A stretch of DNA of 64,000 bases from Lentisalinibacter salinarum. Its GTDB lineage: Bacteria; Pseudomonadota; Gammaproteobacteria; Steroidobacterales; Woeseiaceae. Positions 1 through 8,620 of the stretch are shown here, piece after piece. The DNA is taken from positions 1,178,001 through 1,242,000 of the forward strand of contig NZ_JAPDRH010000002.1 in assembly GCF_040706555.1 (NCBI RefSeq), written 5' to 3'. The translations under genes were made by a program, and so were the position numbers. Below the pieces are notes generated by a model. The model had not been told where the DNA came from. It did not search any database and saw nothing but the letters and a program-made list of their open reading frames with translations. The stretch's first letter is position 1. The number at the start of each line of letters is the position of its first letter.

Positions 1-104
1 ACGGCAAACCGGTGGTACGCTTCCGCCGCACCGGACATACCCTGCCCATCAGCAGGCGCCATGTCGGGGAGATCCGCCAACGACTCAAGGGAGGCATTCA
101 ATGA
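1..104 (+). CDS. algR: AlgR/LytTR-type response regulator, C-terminal fragment
   Basis: Only the last 33 codons are inside the window, read in the third frame and ending at TGA 102-104. The visible tail carries the motif LPISRRHVGEIRQRL followed by KGGIQ, which resembles the end of the LytTR DNA-binding domain of AlgR-like response regulators. In pseudomonads and relatives algR sits directly before hemC, as here. The stop overlaps the hemC start (ATGA), so the two genes are probably translationally coupled. The receiver domain is outside the window. Assignment to AlgR rests on the tail motif and gene order. Confidence 0.72.
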   Translation, partial: GKPVVRFRRTGHTLPISRRHVGEIRQRLKGGIQ

Positions 105-1018
105 GGGTGAGAATCGCGACGAGGGAGAGTGAACTGGCACTCTGGCAGGCCCGCCATGTGGCGGAGCGCCTTGACGCGCTGCCCGAGGTCGAAGCCGTCG
201 AGCTCGTACCGATGACCACGAAGGGCGATCGCATCCTCGACCGCACCCTCAGCAAGATCGGCGGCAAGGGCCTGTTCATCAAGGAGCTGGAAGTGGCCAT
301 GGAGGCGGGCAAGGCCGACATCGCCGTGCATTCGATGAAGGACGTACCCGGCGAGATGCCGCCCGGCTTTGCCCTGCCGGCCGTGCTCGAGCGCGAAGAC
401 CCGCGGGACGCCATGGTGGGCAGCACGCTGGACGCCCTGCCCGCCGGCGCCGTCGTCGGCACCTCGAGCCTGCGGCGCCAGTCCCAGGTGCTGGTGCGCC
501 GGCCCGACGTGACCGTCAAACCACTGCGCGGCAACGTACAGACCCGTCTCGGCAAACTGGACGCAGGCGATTACGACGCCATCATGCTCGCCGCCGCCGG
601 CCTGAAGCGGCTCGGACTCGACGAGCGGATCGCCGAATGCGTCGATCCCGGGGTCATACTGCCGGCCAACGGCCAGGGCATCGTCGGCATCGAATGCCAC
701 GAGGACCGCGCCGATCTGATTGAGGTGCTGCGCAAGCTCGAGCACGCCGAGGCGCGGCTGGTCGTGGCCGCCGAACGCCGGGTGGGTGTCGCCCTCGGCG
801 CGGACTGCCATTCCCCCATCGCCGTGTACGCCACCACGGCGGGCGAGCGCATCACGATCCTCGCCCGGGTGATCGCCACCGACGGCTCGCGGATGCTGGA
901 GGACAGCATCGAGGGTGCCGCTGTCGACGGCGAGTCCCTGGGCGCCACGCTGGCGGACCGGCTGCTCTCGGCCGGTGCCGGCGAGATCCTCGCCGCAGCG
1001 GAATCCGCGACGGCATGA
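101..1018 (+). CDS. hemC: Porphobilinogen deaminase (hydroxymethylbilane synthase)
   Basis: Cytosolic enzyme that joins four porphobilinogen units into hydroxymethylbilane in heme synthesis. The 305-residue product has the normal family length. It opens with RIATRESELALWQARHV, contains HSMKDVPGE with the catalytic Asp at residue 81, the substrate-binding TSSLRRQ and PLRGNVQTRL stretches, and LGADCHSPI, where Cys236 should carry the dipyrromethane cofactor. The ATG overlaps the upstream algR stop, and its own stop overlaps the hemD start (ATGA), so hemC, hemD, hemX and hemY read as one coupled operon. No promoter is visible between algR and hemC. Confidence 0.97.
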   Translation: MRVRIATRESELALWQARHVAERLDALPEVEAVELVPMTTKGDRILDRTLSKIGGKGLFIKELEVAMEAGKADIAVHSMKDVPGEMPPGFALPAVLEREDPRDAMVGSTLDALPAGAVVGTSSLRRQSQVLVRRPDVTVKPLRGNVQTRLGKLDAGDYDAIMLAAAGLKRLGLDERIAECVDPGVILPANGQGIVGIECHEDRADLIEVLRKLEHAEARLVVAAERRVGVALGADCHSPIAVYATTAGERITILARVIATDGSRMLEDSIEGAAVDGESLGATLADRLLSAGAGEILAAAESATA

Positions 1019-1800
1019 CCCGGCCTTCGCTGGCCGGCGCCGGTGTCCTCGTGACCCGGGCCCGCGACCAGGCGGGTCCGCTCGTCGCTGCTGTCGAGGA
1101 GGCGGGCGGCGTGGCCTGGCTGCTGCCGGCGCTCGAGATCGCACCCCTGGCCGGGCCGGAGGCCGGCGGCCGGGCGCCCGATCTGGTCGTCTTCGTCAGC
1201 CCCAATGCGGTACGCCACGGCGCCCGTTTCCTGTCGCTGCCCGACTGCCGCTGCTACGCCGCCATCGGCCCCGCCACCGCCGAGGCGATGAGCCACGCCG
1301 GCCGGGCGCCGGACCTCACGCCTGCGGGCGGCTACGACAGCGAGAGCCTGCTGGCCGCGGCCGAACTCGCCGACATGAGCGGCTGGCGCGTACTCATCGT
1401 GCGTGGCCGCGGCGGCCGGGAGCTGCTCGCCGATACCCTGCGCGAACGCGGCGCCCGGGTCGACTACGCGGAGGTCTACGAACGCCGGCTGCCGCAGCCG
1501 GACGCCGGCGAGATCGAGGCGGTCATTGCCGCCTGGCGCGAGGGCCGGCTCCGTTACGTGACCTGTCTCAGCGTCGCCACGCTTCGTAACCTGGCGGAAC
1601 TGCTCGGGGAAAAGGGCGCGGCGGTACTACGGGGAGCCACACTGGTGAGCGCCAGCGATCGTGTGTTACAACTCGCCGTACGCGAAGACATCGCTGTGGA
1701 CACCCTGCTTGCGCAAGGCCCGGAGCCGTCCGACCTCGTCCGGGCCATGATCTTGGCGATGGTCTTCCCCGACGGGGATACCGGACAGAGCAGATCATGA
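1015..1800 (+). CDS. hemD: Uroporphyrinogen-III synthase
   Basis: Closes and inverts ring D of hydroxymethylbilane to give uroporphyrinogen III, the product hemE (elsewhere in this window) then decarboxylates. The family is poorly conserved in sequence. Support comes from the 261-residue length, the N-terminal VLVTRARDQAGPL, the central VFVSPNAVRH, and the typical VLIVRGRGGRELLADTL segment followed by a YERRLP motif. It overlaps hemC and hemX by four bases each. Gene order hemC-hemD-hemX-hemY is standard for gammaproteobacteria, which strengthens the call. Confidence 0.93.
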   Translation: MTRPSLAGAGVLVTRARDQAGPLVAAVEEAGGVAWLLPALEIAPLAGPEAGGRAPDLVVFVSPNAVRHGARFLSLPDCRCYAAIGPATAEAMSHAGRAPDLTPAGGYDSESLLAAAELADMSGWRVLIVRGRGGRELLADTLRERGARVDYAEVYERRLPQPDAGEIEAVIAAWREGRLRYVTCLSVATLRNLAELLGEKGAAVLRGATLVSASDRVLQLAVREDIAVDTLLAQGPEPSDLVRAMILAMVFPDGDTGQSRS

Positions 1801-3179
1801 CTGAGCAAGAAAAGCCCGGGTCGAAGACCGCAGCGGACGACAACGCCCGGGACGACGCCAGGAGCGACGCCAGGGACGACGTCGAGGACGAAGCCAGGGC
1901 CGGCACCCGGGAAGCGTCGGAGTCCGCGGACGACGCGGCGGAATCCGCCGCCGCAGCAGCCTCAGCCGCCTCGCACGAGGAATCCCCGGCAGTAGACGCA
2001 ACCGACGCGCACGAAGGCGGAGACGCCACGGCACCCGTACCCGGCGGCAACGGTGAAGAAGGCAGCGGCGGCGGCAAGTCCGCCGCGCTGGTCGCCTGGC
2101 TCGCACTCGTACTCGCGCTCGGCGCAGCGGGCTTCAGCGGTTACCGCTGGTGGCTTGAGCGCAGCGCCGGCGCCGAGACGGCCGGCCTGGCATCGGCCGT
2201 GGACGCGCTGGAGACGGAAACGGCGGACAATGCGGAGGCCGTGTCGGAGCTCCGCGGCCGACTGTCCTCGCTGCAGCAATCGCTGCAGCAATCGGTGCAG
2301 CAGGCGCAGCAGGCGGCGCGCCAGGCCGCCGATGCGGACGAACTCGTGCGGCTGCAGCGGGAATTCCGGGAGAGCCGGGACATCGTCGAGTCCCTGCCCG
2401 GCCGCATGGAGAACCTGGAAGAGTCCATGGCCAATCTCCAGGGCGTATCGGCCGGCGCCCGTGATGCCTGGCTCGTTGCCGAGGCCGAGTACTACATGCA
2501 GCTGGCGAACGCCCAGGCGCAGCTCGCCGGCAACGCGGAGCTGGCGGCGTTCGCGCTCGAACTGGCCGATCGCCGCATCCGCGAGCTGGGCGACCCGGTC
2601 TACACGCCGGTACGCCGCGAACTCGCCGACGAGATCACTGCGCTCCGGGCCGTGGAGGACGTCGACATCGAAGGGGTCACACTGACGCTGGCGAGCCTGG
2701 CGGACGTGATCCAGTCACTGCCTCTGGACGAGGAGGTGACGCCGGAGGATCGGCCGCGGCCGGAGATCGACGAGCAGCAGAGCGGGTTCAGCCGCGCCTG
2801 GACCGCGGTGAAGAACGCCTTCTCGGACATGGTCAGCGTGCGCCGCACCAACGAACAGCTGGAGCCGCTGCTGTCGCCGGAGGCGCAGTATTTCCTGCGC
2901 ACCAACATCGCGCTGCAGCTGCAGACGGCGCGCCTCGCGCTGCTGCAGGGCGAAGGCGCGATATTCCGCCAGAGCCTCGAGGACGCCCGCAGCTGGCTGG
3001 AGCGCTATTTCGACACGGACGCGAAAGCGGTAAGCGGCGCCGTCGAGACCATCGCCGAACTTGCCGACAGCCCGGTCGCTGCGGAGCTGCCCGACATCTC
3101 GGCGTCGCTGCGGCTGTTCCGCCAGCGCCAGGCCGTGGCCCAGGGAAGTGGCCAGGGAGCCGACGAGGGAGCCGAATGA
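1797..3179 (+). CDS. hemX: HemX family inner-membrane protein
   Basis: HemX-family protein, often mislabelled as a uroporphyrinogen-III methyltransferase; its biochemical role is unsettled. Residues 1-92 are a cytoplasmic, disordered-looking tail very rich in Asp, Glu, Ala, Ser and Gly. One membrane segment follows at about 95-117, then a Gln/Ala-rich coiled coil at about 125-190, and a helical periplasmic-type domain containing DAWLVAEAEYYMQLAN and QYFLRTNIALQLQTARLALL, which are characteristic of the family. Length 460 is somewhat long, owing to the acidic tail. Start ATG overlaps hemD, and the stop overlaps hemY. Confidence 0.9.
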   Translation: MTEQEKPGSKTAADDNARDDARSDARDDVEDEARAGTREASESADDAAESAAAAASAASHEESPAVDATDAHEGGDATAPVPGGNGEEGSGGGKSAALVAWLALVLALGAAGFSGYRWWLERSAGAETAGLASAVDALETETADNAEAVSELRGRLSSLQQSLQQSVQQAQQAARQAADADELVRLQREFRESRDIVESLPGRMENLEESMANLQGVSAGARDAWLVAEAEYYMQLANAQAQLAGNAELAAFALELADRRIRELGDPVYTPVRRELADEITALRAVEDVDIEGVTLTLASLADVIQSLPLDEEVTPEDRPRPEIDEQQSGFSRAWTAVKNAFSDMVSVRRTNEQLEPLLSPEAQYFLRTNIALQLQTARLALLQGEGAIFRQSLEDARSWLERYFDTDAKAVSGAVETIAELADSPVAAELPDISASLRLFRQRQAVAQGSGQGADEGAE

Positions 3180-4390
3180 AGTTCGGGGCCTGGGTCGTCG
3201 CCACGCTGATCCTGGGCGCCCTGGGCGCACATCTCCTGTTCACCGACCCGGGCTATGTGGTCATCAATATCCGCGGCTGGCTGATCGAGATGTCGGTGCC
3301 GATCCTGCTGGCCCTGATCCTCGCCACGATGCTCGCTCTCTGGCTCGGCTGGGAACTCCTGAAGGCGCCGAAGAAGCTGGGCGAGAAAGCCGGGGAATTC
3401 CGTGCCCGCCGCGCCGGCCACCAGTTCACCAGGGGCCTGATCGAGGTGGCCGAGGGCAATTTCTCCAGGGGCGAGAAGCTGCTGACCCGGCGCGTGAACC
3501 GGGCGGATGCCCCGCTGCTGAACTACCTGGCCGCCGCGCGGGCGGCCCAGCTCCAGGGCGACGGCGAACGCCGGGACAAATGGCTGCGGCTCGCCTACGA
3601 GGAGACTCCGGATGCCGCGAACGCCGTACTCCTGACCCAGGCCGAGCTGCAGCTGGCCGCAGAGGAATACGAGCAGGCGCTGGCGACGCTGCGGCGCCTG
3701 CAGGAGAACGCGCCGAACCACTCCCAGGCCCTGTTCCTGCTCGGCCGGCTCTATCGGGAGCTCGAAGACTGGGATCAGCTCGCCGACCTGCTGCCGAAGC
3801 TCAGGAAGCAGGGACGCATCCCCGCCGGCACGCTGCAGGAATGGACCCGGGAGGTGCATCGGCGCAAGCTCGAGCAGGCGGGAGACGATCCGACCCGCGT
3901 GACCGCGGTGTGGAAGAAGATACCGAAGTCGCTGCGCGACGACGATGTGCTGATCGCCGCCTACGTCGACGCCCTGGCCCGCGCGGGGGGTGAAGAGGTG
4001 GCCGAGGCCGAACTGCGGCGGCGGCTTCGCGGTCGCTGGTCGACGGAGCTGGCCCGTCTGTACGGCAAGCTGGAGACGGCCGACACCGGCCGCCAGCTTC
4101 GCCACGCCGAGAACTGGCTGAAGCAGCATGGCGAAGACGCCGCCCTGCTGCTGACCGCCGGCCGCCTGTGCATGCGCCAGGAGCTCTGGGGCAAGGCCAG
4201 GAGTTATCTGGAGACCGCGCTGGCCATCGGGCCCACGCCCGAGACCTACGAACTCTACGGCCGCCTCCTCACCCGCCTGGGCGAGGGCGAGGCCGCGGCC
4301 GACGCCTACCGCTCCGGCCTGAACATGGTGGCCGTCTCGGACCGGCTCGCACTGCCACACCTGGGCAAAGCCGGCGACGAGCGCCCCTGA
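3176..4390 (+). CDS. hemY: HemY TPR membrane protein
   Basis: Proteobacterial HemY, unrelated to the protoporphyrinogen oxidase also called HemY. The 404-residue product has two N-terminal membrane helices (about residues 5-22 and 37-60) joined by a short loop, then the conserved ARRAGHQFTRGLIEVAEGNF segment of the HemY N-terminal domain, then TPR-like helical repeats (for example SQALFLLGRLYRELEDWDQL near residue 183 and the ALAIGPTPETYELYGRLL repeat near 350). Proposed role: a scaffold for late heme enzymes at the inner membrane; this is family inference. Last gene of the hem operon. Confidence 0.93.
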   Translation: MKFGAWVVATLILGALGAHLLFTDPGYVVINIRGWLIEMSVPILLALILATMLALWLGWELLKAPKKLGEKAGEFRARRAGHQFTRGLIEVAEGNFSRGEKLLTRRVNRADAPLLNYLAAARAAQLQGDGERRDKWLRLAYEETPDAANAVLLTQAELQLAAEEYEQALATLRRLQENAPNHSQALFLLGRLYRELEDWDQLADLLPKLRKQGRIPAGTLQEWTREVHRRKLEQAGDDPTRVTAVWKKIPKSLRDDDVLIAAYVDALARAGGEEVAEAELRRRLRGRWSTELARLYGKLETADTGRQLRHAENWLKQHGEDAALLLTAGRLCMRQELWGKARSYLETALAIGPTPETYELYGRLLTRLGEGEAAADAYRSGLNMVAVSDRLALPHLGKAGDERP

Positions 4391-4429
4391 GGCGACATGG
4401 GGCGGAAATGAGCCGGATATGAGCGCATA

Positions 4430-5326
4430 GTGACCGCCCCGCTGACGCTGATCGTAGGCGCCGGCTACACCGGCCGGCGGGTCGCCCGCCGTCTGGCGAA
4501 ACGGGGCGTCGCCGTGCACTGCCTCACCGGCTCCGCTGCGTCCGCCGCCGCACTCGCCGAGGTCGGCATCGCGGCCGCGGCGCTCGACCTCGACGAGTCC
4601 GTCGCGCTGTCGCGGCTGCCGGGCGGACCGCTGCGGGTGCTCTATCTCGTCCCGCCCGCGGAGGGTGAGGGTGGCGACGATCCGCGCCTCGCGCGCTTCC
4701 TCGCGGCGCTGCCGCGGCAGCCGGAACGCTTCGTACTGGCCAGCACCAGCGGCGTGTACGGCGACTGCGGCGGCGCACTGGTGGACGAGCAGCGCCCCCC
4801 GGCACCGTCCACGGAGCGCGCCCACCGCCGGGTGGCGGCGGAGACGACGCTCAGACGCTGGGCCGACGCGCAGGGGGTGAGCTGGGTGATCCTGCGCATC
4901 GCCGGCATCTACGGCCCCGGCCGGCTGCCGCTGGAGGCGATCCGCTCGGGTCAGCCCGTGATCCGCGAGGAGGACGCCTCGCCGGGCAACCGCATCCACG
5001 TCGACGACCTGGCGCGCGTGTGCCTTGCTGCGCTGGAACCGACCGCACCGGGTGGCATCTACAACGTGGCGGACGGCAGCGGCGAGAGTTCCGGGGCATT
5101 CTTCCGGCAGGTGGCGGAGGCTGCGGGCCTGCCGGCGCCGCCCGCGGTCAGCCGGGAAGAGGCGCGGCGGCAGATGTCACCGATGCGCTACAGCTTCCTC
5201 GCCGAATCGCGTCGGCTCGACACGCGGCGTCTGCGCGAGGCGCTGGGCGTGGATCTTGCCTACGACGACCCGGCAGCGGGCATCCGGGCGAGCCTGGAGG
5301 AAGCCGGCGCGCCGCAGGAGGGCTGA
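4430..5326 (+). CDS. SDR-family NAD(P)-binding protein, YeeZ-like
   Basis: Extended short-chain dehydrogenase/epimerase-type protein of 298 residues. The N-terminal VGAGYTGRRVARRL is the Rossmann glycine motif. ASTSGVYGD supplies the usual Ser, and RIAGIYGPGR and NRIHVDDLARV match the family core. The canonical YxxxK catalytic pair is not visible: the corresponding stretch reads ERAHRRVAAE, as in YeeZ-like proteins, so classical dehydrogenase activity is uncertain. The start is GTG with no clear Shine-Dalgarno sequence. It lies 39 bases after hemY on the same strand and may be read from the hem operon. Substrate unknown. Confidence 0.85.
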   Translation: MTAPLTLIVGAGYTGRRVARRLAKRGVAVHCLTGSAASAAALAEVGIAAAALDLDESVALSRLPGGPLRVLYLVPPAEGEGGDDPRLARFLAALPRQPERFVLASTSGVYGDCGGALVDEQRPPAPSTERAHRRVAAETTLRRWADAQGVSWVILRIAGIYGPGRLPLEAIRSGQPVIREEDASPGNRIHVDDLARVCLAALEPTAPGGIYNVADGSGESSGAFFRQVAEAAGLPAPPAVSREEARRQMSPMRYSFLAESRRLDTRRLREALGVDLAYDDPAAGIRASLEEAGAPQEG

Positions 5327-5360
5327 CGCCGGAGCCTGTCGCCCGTTCAGTCGCCGGCCG

Positions 5361-5999
5361 TCAGGGCCGGCTGCGGCGGGAGTTCAGCCACTCCATTAGC
5401 GGTTCCCACTGATCCCACTCCGGCCAGGCCAGATACTCGGGCAGCTCCGCGACGCCGAGCCCCCGGGTGTAGGCGCGGATGTAGTTCTGGGCCTCCCGGA
5501 ACCAGGCCACGTAAGGCACCTTCAGGCTCTCCAGGTATTCGTCCAGGTCGCCGGCGATCAGGGTGTTCTCGCGTACCCGGTTGGCCACCACGCCGATGCG
5601 CGCCTTCTTGCGCTCCACCTTGCCGACGCCCAGGAGTTCGTCGATGAAGCGGTTGGCCGCCTGCATGTCGACCGTGGACGGGAGCACGGGCACGATGATG
5701 GTCTCGGCGTGATTGATGAGCGAGGTCAGTTCCGGTCCGTGGGAGCGGGCCGGTGCGTCCATCACCAGCACGTCGGCGCTGCGGGGCAGGTGCTTCAGCC
5801 CCTCCTCGAACGCGGCGAGGCCCACGATTTCCGGATAGCCTTCCGGCCGGCGCTCGAGCCAGTCCAGGCTCGAGCGCTGCGGGTCGTAGTCCGCGAGCGC
5901 GACGCTCTTGCCCTCGTTCGCATAGTAGGCGGCGAGATTGGTGGCGAGCGTACTTTTGCCGCAACCGCCCTTCGGGTTCAGCACGATGATCTGACGCAT
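5361..5999 (-). CDS. Orphan ParA/MinD-type ATPase
   Basis: 212-residue ParA-superfamily ATPase. Residues 8-17 form a deviant Walker A (KGGCGKSTLA), residues 38-44 give the ADYDPQ motif, and VLVMDAPA is the Walker B strand. The C-terminus is Trp/Glu-rich (LAWPEWDQWEPLMEWLNSRR). No ParB-like partner or centromere-like repeat is next to it; it is transcribed away from dapF and towards the SDR gene. Related small ParA proteins position plasmids, chemoreceptor arrays or other cargo. Which applies here cannot be read from the sequence. Start ATG has AGGGAGAC just upstream. Confidence 0.9.
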   Translation of the reverse strand: MRQIIVLNPKGGCGKSTLATNLAAYYANEGKSVALADYDPQRSSLDWLERRPEGYPEIVGLAAFEEGLKHLPRSADVLVMDAPARSHGPELTSLINHAETIIVPVLPSTVDMQAANRFIDELLGVGKVERKKARIGVVANRVRENTLIAGDLDEYLESLKVPYVAWFREAQNYIRAYTRGLGVAELPEYLAWPEWDQWEPLMEWLNSRRSRP

Positions 6000-6117
6000 G
6001 TTGTCTCCCTGCGCTTCGTGTTGGTTTTGTGCAGTTTATGTAAAGTATCGCTGCGCCGCTAGAAAGTCCACGCGACACCGGCGCCATTGTCGCGACGAAT
6101 TGACCTACAGTACGCCC
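6000..6117. promoter_or_regulatory. Divergent AT-rich promoter region between parA-like gene and dapF
   Basis: The 118 bases between the two divergent starts are much richer in A and T than the flanking coding DNA, especially positions 6015-6062 (runs such as TTGGTTTTGTGCAGTTTATG). Both genes must be transcribed from here, but no hexamer pair has a convincing 16-18 base spacing, so I do not place individual promoters. Confidence 0.45.
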
Positions 6118-6969
6118 ATGCAGCAGCCCTTCGTGAAAATGCACGGCCTCGGTAACGACTTCATGGTGGTGCGCGACCAGCCCGATGCTGCACTGCCCGA
6201 CGCCGCCGCCATCCGCCGACTGGCCCACCGCCGCGAGGGCGTGGGCTTCGACCAGCTGCTCTGGATAGAAGCGCCGCGCAGCGCCGGCACCGATGCGTGG
6301 TACCGGATATTCAACGCCGACGGCGGCGAAGTGGAGCAGTGCGGCAACGGTCTGCGCTGCATCGCGCGCCTGCTCGGCGAGGCGCCGGGCGCCCCATCGA
6401 TGCTGCGCCTGGAGTGCCGTGCCGGGATATCCGAGGCGCGCATCGCCGGGCCCGGCGTCACCGCCGTCTCCATGGGCGAGCCCCGGTTCGCGCCGGCGGA
6501 CATACCGATGACAATAGAGGCGGCGGTGACGAAGACGGCGGAAGCGGAAACCGGCACGTACCGGCTGGAGGCCGGCGGCCGCACCGTCGAGTTTGCGGCG
6601 CTGTCCATGGGTAATCCCCACTGCGTGCTGCTGGTCGACGACGTGGAGCGCGCACCGGTGACCGAGCTGGGGCCCGCGCTGGAGCATCACCCCGCCTTCC
6701 CCGAGCGCTGCAACGTTGGCTTCCTGGAACCCCGCGGGCGCGACCGGGCCCGCCTGCGCGTATGGGAGCGCGGGGTCGGCGAGACCCGGGCCTGCGGCAG
6801 CGGCGCCTGCGCCGCGATGGTGGCCGGCCGACGTCGCGGCCTGTTCGGCGACGAGGTGCGCGTCGGCCTGCCGGGCGGCGATCTCGTGGTAAGCTGGCGC
6901 GGCCCCGGTGAGGTCGTCTGGCTGACCGGCCCGGCCGAGTACTCCTTCGAGGGAACCGTCGCCCTATGA
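6118..6969 (+). CDS. dapF: Diaminopimelate epimerase
   Basis: Converts LL- to meso-diaminopimelate for lysine and peptidoglycan synthesis. Length 283 is normal. MHGLGNDFMVV is the family N-terminus, and the two catalytic cysteines are visible: Cys75 in NADGGEVEQCGNGLRC and Cys226 in GETRACGSGACA. An in-frame ATG lies 120 bases upstream, but the chosen start gives the family N-terminus MQQPFVKMHGLGNDF. The stop overlaps the next gene by ATGA. The order dapF-DUF484-xerC matches the E. coli dapF-yigA-xerC locus. Confidence 0.97.
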   Translation: MQQPFVKMHGLGNDFMVVRDQPDAALPDAAAIRRLAHRREGVGFDQLLWIEAPRSAGTDAWYRIFNADGGEVEQCGNGLRCIARLLGEAPGAPSMLRLECRAGISEARIAGPGVTAVSMGEPRFAPADIPMTIEAAVTKTAEAETGTYRLEAGGRTVEFAALSMGNPHCVLLVDDVERAPVTELGPALEHHPAFPERCNVGFLEPRGRDRARLRVWERGVGETRACGSGACAAMVAGRRRGLFGDEVRVGLPGGDLVVSWRGPGEVVWLTGPAEYSFEGTVAL

Positions 6970-7673
6970 GCACACAGCGCAAACCAGAGCCCATGGTGGA
7001 CAGTGCCAACGAAGAGGCCGTGGAGGACTATCTCCTGCACCATCCCGAATTCTTCGAGAACCATCCCCGCCTGCTCGACACACTGCGCGTGCCCCATGCG
7101 GCGGGCGGCGGCGCCGTCTCGCTGGTGGAACGCCAGGTGGCGACGCTCAGGCAGAAGAACCTCAAACTCGAGCGCAAGCTGCGCGAACTCCTGGAGGTGG
7201 CACGCGCCAACGACCGGCTGGCCGGCCGTATCCACACGCTGGCGATCGCGCTCATGGCCGCGGACAGCCGGGAGGAGACCCTGGCCTGCATCGCGCGGGA
7301 ACTGCGCACGGGCTTCGGGGCGGATCACGCCGTGATGGTGCTGTTCGGCGACCCGGCGGACTACGCGGGCGTCGGCGAACGGCGTTTCCTGCACGTCATC
7401 GGTCGGGACGACCCTCGGCTGGGCCCGTTCGAGACGTTTCTGTCGGCCGCCCGCGCCCGCTGCGGCCGGGTGCGCGACAGCCAGCGTGAATTCCTGTTCG
7501 GCGCCGCCGCCGACGAGGTGGGCAGCATGGCGCTGCTGCCCCTCGGCGAGGGGGCCGGGCTCGGTTTCATCGGCATTGGCAGCGTCGATGCGGACCATTT
7601 CCACCCGGCCATGAGCATCGACTTCCTCACCCGCATCGGCGAGCTCGTGGCCGCGGCCGTGAGGCGTTACTGA
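6966..7673 (+). CDS. DUF484 (YigA-like) GAF-type protein
   Basis: 235-residue DUF484 protein. The N-terminus has the conserved VEDYLLHHPEFFENHPRLL motif, then a short coiled coil (QVATLRQKNLKLERKLRELL, about residues 56-75), then a GAF-like domain ending in HFHPAMSIDFLTRIGELV. The function is unknown; the family is almost always found between dapF and xerC. Translation is probably coupled to dapF (4-base overlap). The gap to xerC is 12 bases. Confidence 0.92.
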   Translation: MSTQRKPEPMVDSANEEAVEDYLLHHPEFFENHPRLLDTLRVPHAAGGGAVSLVERQVATLRQKNLKLERKLRELLEVARANDRLAGRIHTLAIALMAADSREETLACIARELRTGFGADHAVMVLFGDPADYAGVGERRFLHVIGRDDPRLGPFETFLSAARARCGRVRDSQREFLFGAAADEVGSMALLPLGEGAGLGFIGIGSVDADHFHPAMSIDFLTRIGELVAAAVRRY

Positions 7674-7685
7674 CCGGTCGGCCCC

Positions 7686-8591
7686 TTGTCGCCGGAAGAA
7701 CGCCAGCGCACCGACGCCTTCCTCGAGCACCTCGCCTTCGAGAAGCGCTGCTCCGCGCATACCGTGGCCGGTTACCGCCGGGACCTGGCGGCCCTGGTCG
7801 AGTATTGCGAGCGCGCCGGCCACGGCGGCTGGCGCGATCTCACGACCCACGATATCCGCGCCTTCGCCGCCGCCTGCCACCGACGCGGACTCTCGCCCCG
7901 CTCCATCCAGCGGCGGCTGTCCGCCGTGCGCAGCTTCTTCCGCTACCTGATCCGGGAGAGGGTGCTGAAGCGCAACCCGGCCGCCGACGTCAGCGCGCCG
8001 AAGGCGGGCAAGCGCCTGCCGGGCACGCTGGACGCCGACCAGATGGCGCGGCTGCTGGAGTTTCCCGGCGACGACCCGCTCACCGTGCGGGATCGGGCCA
8101 TGCTCGAGCTCCTGTACTCGTCGGGGCTGCGGCTGGCGGAGCTGGTGGCCCTGGACCTGCACGACGTGGACGCATCGGACGCCACGGTCACGGTGACCGG
8201 CAAGGGCGCCAAAACCCGCATCGTGCCGGTGGGCCGCCGCGCGCTCGAGGCACTCGCGGAATGGCAGCGGATCCGGGTGCGGATGGCCGGCCACGAGGAG
8301 CGCGCGCTGTTCGTCAGCCGCCGCGGCACCCGGCTGGCGCCCCGCTCCGTGCAGGAACGCATCGTCCACTGGGCGAAGCGCCAGGGCATGGACCGGAGCG
8401 TCTATCCGCACCTGTTCCGCCATTCGTTCGCCTCCCACCTGCTGGAGTCGAGCGGCGACCTGCGCGCAGTGCAGGAACTGCTGGGCCATGCGGACGTGTC
8501 CACGACGCAGATCTACACCCACCTTGATTTCCAGCACCTGGCCCAGATATACGACCGGACCCATCCCAGGGCGCGCAACAACCGCAAATAG
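7686..8591 (+). CDS. xerC: Tyrosine recombinase XerC
   Basis: Site-specific recombinase that, with XerD, resolves chromosome dimers at dif. The 301-residue product has the SAM-like N-terminal domain (residues 1-95) and the catalytic domain with all key residues: Arg149 (SSGLRLAEL), Lys172/173 region (GKGAKTR), His242 and Arg245 (HLFRHSFASH), His268 (LLGHADVSTT) and the nucleophile Tyr277 (QIYTH). The start is TTG at 7686; no ATG or GTG fits between the upstream stop and the conserved N-terminus. Context dapF-DUF484-xerC favours XerC over XerD. Confidence 0.95.
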   Translation: MSPEERQRTDAFLEHLAFEKRCSAHTVAGYRRDLAALVEYCERAGHGGWRDLTTHDIRAFAAACHRRGLSPRSIQRRLSAVRSFFRYLIRERVLKRNPAADVSAPKAGKRLPGTLDADQMARLLEFPGDDPLTVRDRAMLELLYSSGLRLAELVALDLHDVDASDATVTVTGKGAKTRIVPVGRRALEALAEWQRIRVRMAGHEERALFVSRRGTRLAPRSVQERIVHWAKRQGMDRSVYPHLFRHSFASHLLESSGDLRAVQELLGHADVSTTQIYTHLDFQHLAQIYDRTHPRARNNRK

Positions 8592-8620
8592 CCGGCGCCC
8601 GCAACAGCGAAGGCAGATCC

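Noticed and set aside
4430..5326. Classical SDR dehydrogenase activity
   Set aside because: The YxxxK catalytic pair is not visible, so only a fold-level name is given.
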